Assembly (NCBI GenBank): GCA_023450835.1
Contig: JAEXGM010000097.1
Span: 1 to 64,000, forward strand
DNA from: Bacillota bacterium
GTDB lineage: Bacteria; Bacillota; Clostridia; Lachnospirales; Lachnospiraceae
Length of the DNA: 64,000 nt
Reading direction: 5' to 3'
How positions within the stretch are numbered: position 1 is the first letter of the stretch; every line of letters begins with the position of its first letter. The notes under the pieces are model-generated. The model made no database searches. It was not told the DNA's origin and was given only the letters and a program-made list of their open reading frames with translations. This document shows positions 51,927-60,401 of the stretch, one piece after another. The position numbers and the translations under genes are program-made.

Positions 51927-53360
51927 ATGAAAAAGTCATTAGGTATGTTGATGGTAGCTGTTCTTATTTTTACATTAACCGCTTGTATGGAATCAAAAAA
52001 TACAGCGAATTCGGATACAGAAACGAATGACTTACAGACCAAATACAGCAATGAGCATTATGGAGTTACTGCCTCAGATGTGGCTCTGCCTAAAAAGAGT
52101 GTAATAACCGTTACCTTCCGGGATGACGGTCAGGGCGAGAACAGTGCTTTATGGAAATGGCTGCAGGCGGCTTACGATAGTTTTGATAAAAAAGACAGCT
52201 GTGAATTAAACATTGCTCCGATTACAGCCTGTGAAGGTGATTATTTTTCAAAGATTGCTCTTATGTTACAGTCTGATAAAACAGCTCCCGACCTGGTAGC
52301 AGAGGATACTTTTCAGCTTACGGCCGATGTGGAAGCGGGATACCTGACCTCATTGGATGATTATCTGGCTGGTTATGCAGAGTGGAATGACGGCACTTAT
52401 TATGATACCCTAAAGGCAGGCGTTACCGGAGCCGACAGCAAGGTATATGGTGTGCCCTACAATACGGATACCCGTGGGCTCTGGTATAACAAGGAAATCT
52501 TTCAAAAGGCAGGCTTACCGGAAGTCTGGAAGCCAAAGAGCTGGGACGATATTCTCTTTGCCTGCAAGACGATTAAAAAAAATGTACCGGATGTGATACC
52601 CTTTTGGTGTAATTCTTCCGTTGCGACCGGTGAAGCTACTTCAATGCAGACCTATGAAATGCTGCTTTATGGAACCGGTGAAGGTCTGCAGGATGATGGG
52701 ACCGGCAAGTGGATTATATCCAGTCAGGGAATTTTAGATTCGTTAACCTTCTTAGATACTATTTATAAAAGTGATTTTGGTCCTCCTCTGTCGAAGGTGT
52801 TAAACGGGCAGGCAAGCAATATATCCGCCAGAGAATATTTACCCCAGGGAAAGGTCGTAATTTCTCTGGACGGCAGTTGGATTACCGGCAATTATCTGGA
52901 AACAGGTGCCTCTCCCTGGCCGGAATACAGTAATGTATTAGGCTTTGCTCCCATGCCGACTCAGAAAGGAGACGGCACCGGCATTATAACCATGGCCGGA
53001 GGCTGGGCGTGGTCTATCCCTTCCAAGTCAGATAACAAAGACCTTACCATGGAATTTATCAAACATCTAATGGAACCTTCTGTTTACGTGGATGCGGTTA
53101 TTGCACTGGGGAGTATAGGTACCAGAACGGATATCATGAACAATATGAAATATTCCGCTATGCCCTTCATACAGACAGCAACGGAATACTTGAAAGTAGC
53201 CTCCTTCAGGCCCAAGGACAGCAAATACGCGGCGGTTTCAGCCAACATTCAGACCATGGTGGAATCCGTAGTATCAGGAACAAGCCCGGCGGATGCCATG
53301 GCAACTTATGGGGTGGACGTAGCGCGTACTGTCGGGGAAGATAATGTCACAAGTAAATAA
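51927..53360 (+). CDS. additional MalE-type binding lipoprotein
   Basis: 477 residues. A lipoprotein signal with LTAC (Cys ~20) precedes a family-1 sugar-binding fold (DKTAPDLVAEDTFQLTADVEAGYLTSLDDYL; YGVPYNTDTRGLWYNKEIFQKAGLPEVWKPKSWDDIL; ITMAGGWAWSIPSK). Such proteins normally serve MalFG permeases, yet here it ends an Opp-type operon with no MalFG pair. It may feed another importer or a sensor. ATG 51927 has GGGAG at five-base spacing. A terminator follows. Confidence 0.88.
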   Translation: MKKSLGMLMVAVLIFTLTACMESKNTANSDTETNDLQTKYSNEHYGVTASDVALPKKSVITVTFRDDGQGENSALWKWLQAAYDSFDKKDSCELNIAPITACEGDYFSKIALMLQSDKTAPDLVAEDTFQLTADVEAGYLTSLDDYLAGYAEWNDGTYYDTLKAGVTGADSKVYGVPYNTDTRGLWYNKEIFQKAGLPEVWKPKSWDDILFACKTIKKNVPDVIPFWCNSSVATGEATSMQTYEMLLYGTGEGLQDDGTGKWIISSQGILDSLTFLDTIYKSDFGPPLSKVLNGQASNISAREYLPQGKVVISLDGSWITGNYLETGASPWPEYSNVLGFAPMPTQKGDGTGIITMAGGWAWSIPSKSDNKDLTMEFIKHLMEPSVYVDAVIALGSIGTRTDIMNNMKYSAMPFIQTATEYLKVASFRPKDSKYAAVSANIQTMVESVVSGTSPADAMATYGVDVARTVGEDNVTSK

Positions 53361-53393
53361 TAATAGAATAAATAATCACGATAAGTAATTTCG

Positions 53394-53432
53394 AATAAAG
53401 TATGACCTACATCTGTCATACTTTATTTTTTG
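53394..53432 (+). terminator. Rho-independent terminator of the importer operon
   Basis: AATAAAGTATGAC pairs perfectly with GTCATACTTTATT around CTACATCT, followed by TTTTTG. Confidence 0.9.
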
Positions 53433-53543
53433 CTTTGATTTTTTGAACATGACAATATGCTGACGGGTTTAAACTGTTATTATAAAGCTATAAAAAATGG
53501 AAGGAGGAGTTGAAGAGGCATCCTTGAAATATTTTGACATGTC

Positions 53544-53572
53544 TTGCCATATTTTGATGGAAAGAATATAAT
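53544..53572 (+). promoter_or_regulatory. promoter of the HhH-nuclease gene
   Basis: TTGCCA (53544-53549), a 17-bp spacer and perfect TATAAT (53567-53572), 35 bp before the TTG start. Confidence 0.7.
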
Positions 53573-53607
53573 AAAAATACAATCAAAATAGAAAATGGGG
53601 TGTTTTT

Positions 53608-54876
53608 TTGTTAGCAGCAGATTTTTTGGAAATAGTAAAAAAGTATAAGATAGACCAGGAAAGTGTGTATAATACATGGTTTATTTATAATGAAACAAGA
53701 ATGAAAGCTTTTCGCTCTATAAGGCGAGGAGTAATAGAGGTTATTGATTCTATTAAAAAGAATAAATTCGGGAATGATTTCAAGGGTTCACCTCTTGAGG
53801 TTGTATTATCTTGTATAACCGAACAAAAACAGGTATTCGAAGGAGCTGCACACCCCTTTTACTGGAAACCTAAGCTAAGAATTCCTGATATTTATGAAAA
53901 TGAAGAAAACAAGAGAATTTTTGGGCAGTTTTTAGAAAGCTGCCTATCAACAGGTAATCCGGATAAACTTATAAAAGAAATCATTAAATTGGATAGTTAC
54001 AAAATAAAAGGTTTGGGACCGGCTGTTGCAAATATATTATATTTTCTGCATCCTACGTTAATGCCGCCTTTTAACACAGCTATGGTAAATGGTTATAATG
54101 CCATTTTTCATGATAATAAAAAACTCGGGTCGTGGCAGCAATATCTTGAAATGCGAGAAGTAATAATAGATACAAACGAAAAGCTTCACCCTGAACTCTC
54201 GAAAGATCTGGGAGCATTGGCAGGATTATTATTTGATGTAGGAATCGGAAAGATTTCACTTGATGAAAATTGGGAAAAAGCAATAAGCTTTGAAAAGGAT
54301 AAGCTTGAAAAGGTTCTAAAAAAACGCCATGCAGAAGTGCAGCAGGAAATTTCAGAAGAAAATGAGCATCTTAAAGCACAGATATTATTGACCGAAATCG
54401 GAAGAAATCTCGGATATGACGTTTTTGTTGCTAATAACGACCGAAGAAAATCATTAGGTGGAAAAAATCTTGAATTCCTGACAGTGCCAGAACTGCCGCC
54501 GTTAGAATTACCGCCGGAGGTTGTTAAAACTATTTCACTTATTGATGTAATATGGATTACAAAAGATACTAGAAAAATCGAATGTGCCTTTGAGATTGAA
54601 AAAAGTACATCCATATATTCGGGTATTCTAAGGCTTGTAGATTTGGCGTCTTCTTTAGGGGATAAACAGTACAACTTTTTTCTAATAGCGCCGGATGTGC
54701 GTGAAAAAGAGATTATCGCCCAGCTAAAACGGCCTTCCTTTAAGACAATTGACTGCGTTGCTTTAAGATATATTCTATTTTCAGATTTGTACGAGCATTG
54801 TAACGGCATTTGTAAGTTTGGAGAAGATTATAGAATATTATTAAAGATAGCAAAAGGGTTGGATTGTCTCTGCTAA
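53608..54876 (+). CDS. predicted HhH-domain plus PD-(D/E)XK nuclease fusion (orphan)
   Basis: 422 residues, no signal or membrane segment. The N-terminal half resembles the helix-hairpin-helix core of DNA glycosylases: [19 protein letters not shown] (131-149, the GLGPxxA hairpin), then [12 protein letters not shown] helical, charged linker (225-262) is followed by a C-terminal part with Asp313 (IDVIW) and [21 protein letters not shown], whose Glu329/Glu331/Lys332 fit a restriction-type nuclease core. I do not recognise a named enzyme. There is no methyltransferase beside it. TTG start after TGGGG, with its own promoter. It may be a defence or repair nuclease; certainty is moderate. Confidence 0.6.
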   Translation: MLAADFLEIVKKYKIDQESVYNTWFIYNETRMKAFRSIRRGVIEVIDSIKKNKFGNDFKGSPLEVVLSCITEQKQVFEGAAHPFYWKPKLRIPDIYENEENKRIFGQFLESCLSTGNPDKLIKEIIKLDSYKIKGLGPAVANILYFLHPTLMPPFNTAMVNGYNAIFHDNKKLGSWQQYLEMREVIIDTNEKLHPELSKDLGALAGLLFDVGIGKISLDENWEKAISFEKDKLEKVLKKRHAEVQQEISEENEHLKAQILLTEIGRNLGYDVFVANNDRRKSLGGKNLEFLTVPELPPLELPPEVVKTISLIDVIWITKDTRKIECAFEIEKSTSIYSGILRLVDLASSLGDKQYNFFLIAPDVREKEIIAQLKRPSFKTIDCVALRYILFSDLYEHCNGICKFGEDYRILLKIAKGLDCLC

Positions 54877-54947
54877 AGCTGGTATTAGAATATATCCGAA
54901 CTATATTCACAAACTAATTGCAACAAAAATTTACAAGGAGACAGATT

Positions 54948-55394
54948 ATGAATTATGAAATAATTACCTTTCTTTCAATGAATGGAAGAGCGGCAGAAGC
55001 ATTAGAGTTTTATACCAAACATCTGGAGGCAAAAGTAGTTTATAAAGTTACTTATGAGGATATGAAAAAAATGGACCCCTCTATGGTAGTGGAAAAAGGG
55101 AAAGAAAGCTGGATAGCCCACTCCGTACTTGTGGCGGGAATTCATAAAATAATGATTGCAGAGGAAACAATGGTTCCTAAAACAGATTACCTTGTGGGCA
55201 ACAACATCTCCCTCTGTATCCAGTCAGCTGATAGGAATGAAATCGAAAAGATGTATCATTCCCTGGTGGGGGACCCCAGAACCGAGGTTATCACTCCTTT
55301 AGGAAAAGTAGTGTTCAGCGAGGCTTATGGTGTTGTGAAAGACCCTTTTGGAATTCTTATTCAATTAAACCACGATGAGCGTCTGGCGAAGTAA
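54948..55394 (+). CDS. PhnB-like VOC-superfamily protein
   Basis: 148 residues of glyoxalase/bleomycin-resistance (VOC) fold in the PhnB-like group: ITFLSMNGRAAEALEFYTKHLEAKV, then SLCIQSADRNEIEKMYHSLVGD and YGVVKDPFGILIQLN near the end. Two betaalphabetabetabeta units form a metal or ligand pocket. Several relatives are small-molecule binders of unknown role, and this protein is too general to assign. ATG 54948 follows AAGGAGA. It is a single gene. Confidence 0.88.
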   Translation: MNYEIITFLSMNGRAAEALEFYTKHLEAKVVYKVTYEDMKKMDPSMVVEKGKESWIAHSVLVAGIHKIMIAEETMVPKTDYLVGNNISLCIQSADRNEIEKMYHSLVGDPRTEVITPLGKVVFSEAYGVVKDPFGILIQLNHDERLAK

Positions 55395-55496
55395 AGGGTA
55401 AAGATGAAGGACGACCTTGGAAGCCCGGAAAATATAAGTAATTGAGCGTTGGAATATAATAGAAGTTAAAAAAATAAGACTAAATGTAAAATATAT

Positions 55497-55547
55497 TTGA
55501 CAAAATGCTATTGCTGTGTTATGCTCTAAATACAGTGATAGCATTTT
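55497..55547 (+). promoter_or_regulatory. promoter with flanking inverted repeat
   Basis: TTGACA (55497-55502), 17-bp spacer and TATGCT (55520-55525). AAAATGCTAT (55502-55511) is mirrored exactly by ATAGCATTTT (55538-55547), bracketing the -10. It lies 45 bp before the membrane protein gene at 55592 and is a likely operator for the small XRE regulator of that operon. Confidence 0.7.
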
Positions 55548-55591
55548 ACGTGCTCAAAATTATTAGAAGCGGAAAGGGTCAGGTGTGGTTT

Positions 55592-56125
55592 ATGAATGTT
55601 TATATGAAAATGGGATTAATCGTAGGTTTGGCAATTGGGCTGGTTATTATTGTTATTTTATTAAAGGTTACAAAGACGGATGGTGATATGAAGTGTAAAT
55701 ACGACGAACGCCAGTCCGGTGTCAGAGGCAAAGGATTCCGGCTGGGCTTTTTCACCTTGATGATTTATGATGCGGTATATGGACTTATGAATGCGTTACT
55801 GGAAAAGCCGTTACTTGATACTTCATCCGCTATGGTGCTGGGGATTTGTTTATCAATTGCAGTATACGCAGTGTATTGTATCTGGAATGATGCATATTTT
55901 TCTTTGAATGAAAATCCCAGGAAGCTTTTATTTGCTTTTGGGGCCATAGGCTTATGCAATCTTGTTCTGGGAGCTGTAAATATCATAAATGGAACAGCAA
56001 TAACAGACGGAATGATGAACTTCCGAGGTGCCAACTTGACATGCGGAATTATGTTTATTGTAGTATTTGCGGCACTGTTAGCGAAGAAAGTAAGAAACGG
56101 AAATGGAGAACAAGAGGCGCTATGA
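55592..56125 (+). CDS. membrane protein paired with an XRE regulator
   Basis: 177 residues with about five hydrophobic helices and a short cytoplasmic KCKYDERQSGVRGKGFRLGF segment after helix 1. Many Firmicute membrane proteins with a YDERQ-type motif sit directly before a ~65-residue XRE gene, as here. Function unknown. The start at ATG 55592 is chosen because the upstream frame back to 55505 overlaps the promoter. The stop overlaps the next start (ATGA). Confidence 0.75.
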   Translation: MNVYMKMGLIVGLAIGLVIIVILLKVTKTDGDMKCKYDERQSGVRGKGFRLGFFTLMIYDAVYGLMNALLEKPLLDTSSAMVLGICLSIAVYAVYCIWNDAYFSLNENPRKLLFAFGAIGLCNLVLGAVNIINGTAITDGMMNFRGANLTCGIMFIVVFAALLAKKVRNGNGEQEAL

Positions 56126-56313
56126 AGAATCTTAGGCTGAAATCTGCAAGAGCCGCCATGGATATGTCTCAGCAGCAGCTTGCAGATATTGTTGGAGTAT
56201 CCAGACAGACAATCAATGCAATTGAAAAAGGAGATTACAATCCTACCATTAATCTTTGCATTGCCATATGTAAATCTGTCAATAAAACTTTGGATGAATT
56301 GTTTTGGGAGTAG
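56122..56313 (+). CDS. short XRE-family regulator
   Basis: 63 residues that are nearly all helix-turn-helix: NLRLKSARAAMDMSQQQLADIVGVSRQTINAIEKGDYNPTINLC, ending KTLDELFW. This is the YgzD/Cro-like minimal group. It overlaps the membrane protein gene by four bases (ATGA) and so is co-translated. It probably represses its own operon through the inverted repeat around the -10 at 55502-55547. Confidence 0.9.
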   Translation: MKNLRLKSARAAMDMSQQQLADIVGVSRQTINAIEKGDYNPTINLCIAICKSVNKTLDELFWE

Positions 56314-56330
56314 ATGAACAGAGCATTAGA

Positions 56331-56407
56331 TTGAAAAAACAAAAGACAGTTTTTCAACTACGGATTCAGGAATATCAAACCGAAGATTTGATATTCGCGA
56401 AAGGGGT
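56331..56407 (+). repeat. two-hairpin repeat element, copy B
   Basis: 77 bp. Stem 1 is TTGAAAAAAC (56331-56340)/GTTTTTCAA (56349-56357); spacer CTACGGATTCAG; stem 2 GAATATCAAACC (56370-56381)/GATTTGATATTC (56385-56396) with a GAA loop; then GCGAAAGGGGT. Relative to copy A, one stem-2 pair is T-A here and T-G there, and the T loss in stem 1 shortens a base pair. It begins 17 bp after the XRE stop. AAAGGGG at its end serves as ribosome site for the next gene. Confidence 0.8.
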
Positions 56408-56411
56408 CAAT

Positions 56412-56813
56412 ATGGCAAATACAAATGTAGATATAATTAACAAGTTCTTTGAAGCCTATGGTAAACGCGATATGGAGGGTCTGAAAGAAGCCCTTTGGGA
56501 AGATGTTCAGTGGATATTTCCAGGCAATCATAAGTTGAGCGGAATTAAGAAAGGTATTGCCGAGGTAATCGAATTTTTTGATATTATGGGCAGCATTATG
56601 AGCAGTTCCAATACACAGGTTGAAAAACTGGTTATGGGAATAAATGAGGATTACGTATCGGAATGCCAGTATATTCACACGGACAGAAACGACAAAATCA
56701 ATTTGAATCAAAATATGTGTGTACTCTGGAAATTCAAAGACGGCAGAATCATAGAAGGACAGCACCTTATATCAAATCAAAAGGAAGCAGATGATTACTT
56801 TCAAACTGCATAA
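56412..56813 (+). CDS. SnoaL/NTF2-like protein
   Basis: 133 residues of the NTF2-like cone fold: MANTNVDIINKFFEAYGKRDMEGLKEALWEDVQWIFPGNHKLSGIKKGIAEVIEFFDIMG, with the usual FxxxGxxDxxxL start and WxFKDGRIIEGQHL end. This fold binds hydrophobic or small polar ligands, or carries enzymes such as isomerases. No catalytic residue pattern could be assigned. ATG 56412 lies six bases after AAAGGGG, supplied by the repeat element. It is a single gene. Confidence 0.85.
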   Translation: MANTNVDIINKFFEAYGKRDMEGLKEALWEDVQWIFPGNHKLSGIKKGIAEVIEFFDIMGSIMSSSNTQVEKLVMGINEDYVSECQYIHTDRNDKINLNQNMCVLWKFKDGRIIEGQHLISNQKEADDYFQTA

Positions 56814-56905
56814 TTTGCAGAGACCGAAGTGATTATTGGATTAAAATTGGGATTCCGAATAGTTATAATCTGGTTGGAAACAATAGTTCCAGGAGGTGTT
56901 TCAAT

Positions 56906-57679
56906 ATGATATCACGTAAATCGGTCATAACTTTTGGTATGGTAGCAATCCCGATTGCTATGCATACCACAACGCAGGATAATGACATACATTTTAATCA
57001 ACTGCATAAGGATGACAACAGCCGTATCCGATATAAGAAAACTTGTGCCCACTGCGGCAAGGAAATTAATACAGGAGATATTGTAAAAGGATATGAATAT
57101 GATGATGATAAATATGTTGTTATCACAGATGAAGAAATTGAGAAAATAAAGACGGAAAAAGAAAAATCCATTCAAATCCTGCATTTTGCACAGCTGAACC
57201 AGATATCGCCGGTATACTATGAGAAGACTTATCAGGCTGTGCCGGAAGCAGGAGGGGAGAAAGCTTTTGAACTGCTGCGCAGTGCGCTGATGGCGGAACA
57301 GAAGATAGCCATAGGTAAGACGGTGGTAGGTACTAAGGATACACTGATGGCGATTATTCCAAGAGAAGAAGGTGTCCTCATATCTACGATGTTTTATGCG
57401 GATGATATCAAAGAGCTGCAAAAGCAATATACCAAGCCGGAGGTATCTGAACAGGAGCTGAATATGGCAAAGACACTCATCAATTCCATGGACACGCCCT
57501 TTGATCCTTCAAAATATAAGGATGAGTACCAGATCAGGCTCCGTGCCCTTATTGAGACGAAGATATCCGGCCAGGAAATTGTTGCTCCGGAGTCCGACAA
57601 TACCGGCAAAGTAATTGATCTTATGGAAGCTCTCAAAGCCAGCGTAGAGAAAGCCAAGAGAGATAAGGAACCTGCGTGA
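56906..57679 (+). CDS. ku: Ku DNA end-binding protein
   Basis: 257 residues of bacterial Ku: an N-terminal beta barrel starting SRKSVITFGMVAIPIAMHTTTQDNDIHFNQLHKD, and a ring core with RIRYKKTCAHCGKEINTGDIVKGYEYDDDKYVVITDEEIE. The C terminus ends in a short basic-acidic helix without the long lysine tail. It forms a homodimeric ring on broken DNA ends and recruits LigD for non-homologous end joining. AGGAGGTG precedes ATG 56906. It is directly followed by ligD after four bases, so the two are one operon. Confidence 0.96.
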   Translation: MISRKSVITFGMVAIPIAMHTTTQDNDIHFNQLHKDDNSRIRYKKTCAHCGKEINTGDIVKGYEYDDDKYVVITDEEIEKIKTEKEKSIQILHFAQLNQISPVYYEKTYQAVPEAGGEKAFELLRSALMAEQKIAIGKTVVGTKDTLMAIIPREEGVLISTMFYADDIKELQKQYTKPEVSEQELNMAKTLINSMDTPFDPSKYKDEYQIRLRALIETKISGQEIVAPESDNTGKVIDLMEALKASVEKAKRDKEPA

Positions 57680-57683
57680 TTTT

Positions 57684-60128
57684 ATGGGCGGAAATTTAAG
57701 TGAGTACAATCAAAAAAGGAATTTTGAAAAAACCCTGGAGCCGGAAGGTGAAATGGCGGATGGGGGAGAAGGCCTGCGGTTTGTCGTACAGCACCATATG
57801 GCCCGCAGAGACCACTATGATCTGCGGCTGGAATGGGGAGGAGTTTTGCTTAGCTGGGCAGTTCCCAAGGGGCCTTCCTATGATACTCATGACAAGAGGC
57901 TTGCGGTGCAGGTAGAGAATCACCCCTTGGATTACAGGAATTTTGAAGGGACAATCCCAAAGGGTGAATACGGCGGCGGAGTAGTTATGCTCTGGGATGA
58001 AGGCTTTTGGGAACCTTATGTAAATGTAGAAGATGGACTCCGAAAAGGGGAGCTTAAATTTATCCTGAAGGGAAGAAGATTAAAGGGAAAATGGGCTTTG
58101 GTACGCTGGAAGGCAAAATCCGGTGAGTCAAAAGATAATTGGCTCCTCTTGAAAGAAAAGGACGAGTATGTCAAAACTTCCGATGGGATATCCGAATTTA
58201 CCACCAGTATTAGAACCGGACGGACGGTAGCAGAAATTGAGAGCGGTGAGAATGAAAAACTGATAAAGAATCCCTTTCAAAGCGTTGAGGTACAGCTTGC
58301 CAAATTGGTCAAGGATATTCCCGATGGGGAGGATTGGCTCTTTGAACTTAAGTACGACGGATTTCGGATCATAGCATTTATAGAAGGCAATAAGGTGCGG
58401 CTGATGACTAGAAATGGTAATGATTATGCAGCCAGGTTTCCTGACGTCGCCTCTTCGCTTATTGATCTTGCTGACGGGAGAGCTATGGTACTGGATGGAG
58501 AATTAGCAGTTACGGATGCATCCGGAAAGACGGACTTTCAGGCCTTACAGAACTACATGAGAAATCCAAAGACCCAGAATCTGACCTATATTGTATTTGA
58601 CCTTTTAGCACTGGATGGCGAAGACCTTCGAAAACGCCCTCTTATCGAGCGGAAAGAGATGCTTGAAACACTTATGAAGGATGCTCCGAAAAGGCTTTAC
58701 TACGGCCGCTATGTAATTGGGATGGGCAAAGAAAGTTTTGCTGCGGCCGATGAATCCGGCATGGAAGGAATAGTAGGTAAAAAAGTCGATTCCATCTATA
58801 GTGAAACGAGAAACGGAGACTGGATAAAGATAAAGTGTGAGAAAAGGCAGGAGTTCGTTATCGGAGGTTATATACTCACTGATAAAAAAACAGAGGGAGT
58901 AAGTTCCCTTCTGCTTGGAATTTATGAAGGAGAGGAACTGATATATGCCGGACGTGCAGGTACCGGTATGAGTGAGGCCGACAGAATGATGCTGGAGGAG
59001 AAGTTTGAGAGTTTAAAGAGAGAAGACTCTCCTTTTAGACTGGAACCGGAGCCAAGGCCGAAGGAAACGGTTACATGGCTCGAACCTGTCCTGGTAGCCG
59101 AAATCAAATTCGCTGAATGGACAAAAGAGAATCTGTTAAGGCAGGCGAGCTTTAAAGGCTTGCGGACAGATAAAGATCCGAAAGATATCATAAAAGAAAA
59201 AGCAGAAGATGAATTGCAGAATCAATCATCCGAGAAAAAAATGGAGAAACCGATGGAAGCTAATTCAAAAAGTATCATAATTCAAGAAGTAAAAATATCC
59301 AGTCCGGACAAGGTCATGTTTGATGAGCCTGTAATTACAAAGTCGGATGTGGCACGGTATTATGATAAGGTTTCGGCGCGTATGCTGCCCCTTGCGGGTC
59401 AAAGGATTTTAAGTATTGTATGCTGCCCCAAAGGAATAACACAGGCATGTTTCTTTAAGAAGCATCCGGGAGCGGACAGCAAAGGGATTGCCACAATACC
59501 CATTGTCAATAGTGATGGAGAGACGGAGGAGTACTTTTATATTGAGAATGTGTCCGGGCTTATATCCCAGGTGCAGCTTGGAACCCTGGAATTTCATATC
59601 TGGGGCAGCCGCGTTGATCAGCTTGAAAAACCGGATATGATGGTCTTTGACCTGGACCCGGATGCAGGAATGGATTTAAGCCAGGTGCGTCAAGGGGTGC
59701 GGGATATGAGAAATATTCTCGCGGAACTTTCGTTGAATTCCTATCTTAAGACCAGCGGCGGCAAGGGATATCATGTGGTAGTACCGCTAAAGCCGGTCGC
59801 TGCCTGGGATGTCTTTCATGACTTTGCAAAGTGCGTTGTTGAAGTGATGGAACAAAAGTGGCCTGACCGCTACACAAGTAATGTCAGGAAAGCTAAACGC
59901 ACGGATAAGATATTTATTGATTGGATCCGAAACGGCAGGGGAGCTACCAGTGTTGCTCCATATTCTATCAGAGCGAGAAAAGGAGCGAAAGTGTCCATGC
60001 CGATTTCCTGGGAGGAACTTGATACGGTCGCTCCGGATGGAATCAGTATGTCCGATGCACTTATAAGGATTGAGGGGAATGACCCCTGGAAAGATTTTTA
60101 TCAGAATAATCAGATGCTGAAATTATGA
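57684..60128 (+). CDS. ligD: multifunctional DNA ligase LigD (phosphoesterase-ligase-polymerase)
   Basis: 814 residues in three domains. The 3'-phosphoesterase (~30-165) has FVVQHHMARRDHYDLRLEW and FEGTIPKGEYGGG. The ATP-dependent ligase (~195-500) has nucleotidyl Lys223 in LKYDGFRI, then EGIVGKKVDS and WIKIKC. The primase-type polymerase (~530-810) has MVFDLDPD (metal Asps) and KTSGGKGYHVVVPL. The order PE-LIG-POL is that of Pseudomonas-type LigD; Bacillus subtilis lacks the phosphoesterase. It trims, fills and seals Ku-bound ends. Confidence 0.95.
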   Translation: MGGNLSEYNQKRNFEKTLEPEGEMADGGEGLRFVVQHHMARRDHYDLRLEWGGVLLSWAVPKGPSYDTHDKRLAVQVENHPLDYRNFEGTIPKGEYGGGVVMLWDEGFWEPYVNVEDGLRKGELKFILKGRRLKGKWALVRWKAKSGESKDNWLLLKEKDEYVKTSDGISEFTTSIRTGRTVAEIESGENEKLIKNPFQSVEVQLAKLVKDIPDGEDWLFELKYDGFRIIAFIEGNKVRLMTRNGNDYAARFPDVASSLIDLADGRAMVLDGELAVTDASGKTDFQALQNYMRNPKTQNLTYIVFDLLALDGEDLRKRPLIERKEMLETLMKDAPKRLYYGRYVIGMGKESFAAADESGMEGIVGKKVDSIYSETRNGDWIKIKCEKRQEFVIGGYILTDKKTEGVSSLLLGIYEGEELIYAGRAGTGMSEADRMMLEEKFESLKREDSPFRLEPEPRPKETVTWLEPVLVAEIKFAEWTKENLLRQASFKGLRTDKDPKDIIKEKAEDELQNQSSEKKMEKPMEANSKSIIIQEVKISSPDKVMFDEPVITKSDVARYYDKVSARMLPLAGQRILSIVCCPKGITQACFFKKHPGADSKGIATIPIVNSDGETEEYFYIENVSGLISQVQLGTLEFHIWGSRVDQLEKPDMMVFDLDPDAGMDLSQVRQGVRDMRNILAELSLNSYLKTSGGKGYHVVVPLKPVAAWDVFHDFAKCVVEVMEQKWPDRYTSNVRKAKRTDKIFIDWIRNGRGATSVAPYSIRARKGAKVSMPISWEELDTVAPDGISMSDALIRIEGNDPWKDFYQNNQMLKL

Positions 60129-60170
60129 ATTATATAAATAATATGATGTCTAAGACAGATAAGATGAAGT

Positions 60171-60209
60171 AGTCCCTTTGCGAGATGAATAACGCAGAGG
60201 GACTATTTT
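60171..60209 (+). terminator. Rho-independent terminator of ku-ligD
   Basis: AGTCCCTTTGCG pairs with CGCAGAGGGACT (one mismatch) around a ten-base loop, then ATTTTAG. It lies 43 bp after the ligD stop. Confidence 0.7.
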
Positions 60210-60302
60210 AGTTATATACTGCTTAATCCATTAAGTTAATGGAAAAATTCCGATGACTACATTCGGATGAATCATTAAGCTGTTAATATCAAAAATAAAG
60301 AG

Positions 60303-60361
60303 TTAACATCTTAAGTGCAGGTGAATATAATATTACATACTAAAACAATATGAAAAGTATG
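60303..60361 (+). promoter_or_regulatory. promoter and inverted repeat of the transsulfuration operon
   Basis: TTAACA (60303-60308), 17-bp spacer and TATAAT (60326-60331). CATACT (60336-60341) and AGTATG (60356-60361) form an inverted repeat across the expected start of transcription, a candidate operator. I see no T-box or S-box leader before this operon, although clostridial counterparts use them. Confidence 0.7.
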
Positions 60362-60401
60362 AAATAAAGACAGCGTGCTATTGGGATATAGGAGGTATGT
60401 C

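Noticed and set aside
53501..53583. Strong AAGGAGGAG at 53501-53509 followed by short frames, suggesting a small gene before the HhH-nuclease gene
   Set aside because: The TTG at 53510 abuts the site and gives only four codons, and the next TTG gives 15 codons at poor spacing. A promoter overlaps the region, so it is more likely a chance match or scar.
60129..60401. A T-box or S-box riboswitch before the transsulfuration operon
   Set aside because: No T-box GGTGG-type sequence or SAM-riboswitch core was seen; only a weak hairpin around 60237-60279 and a simple promoter with inverted repeat.
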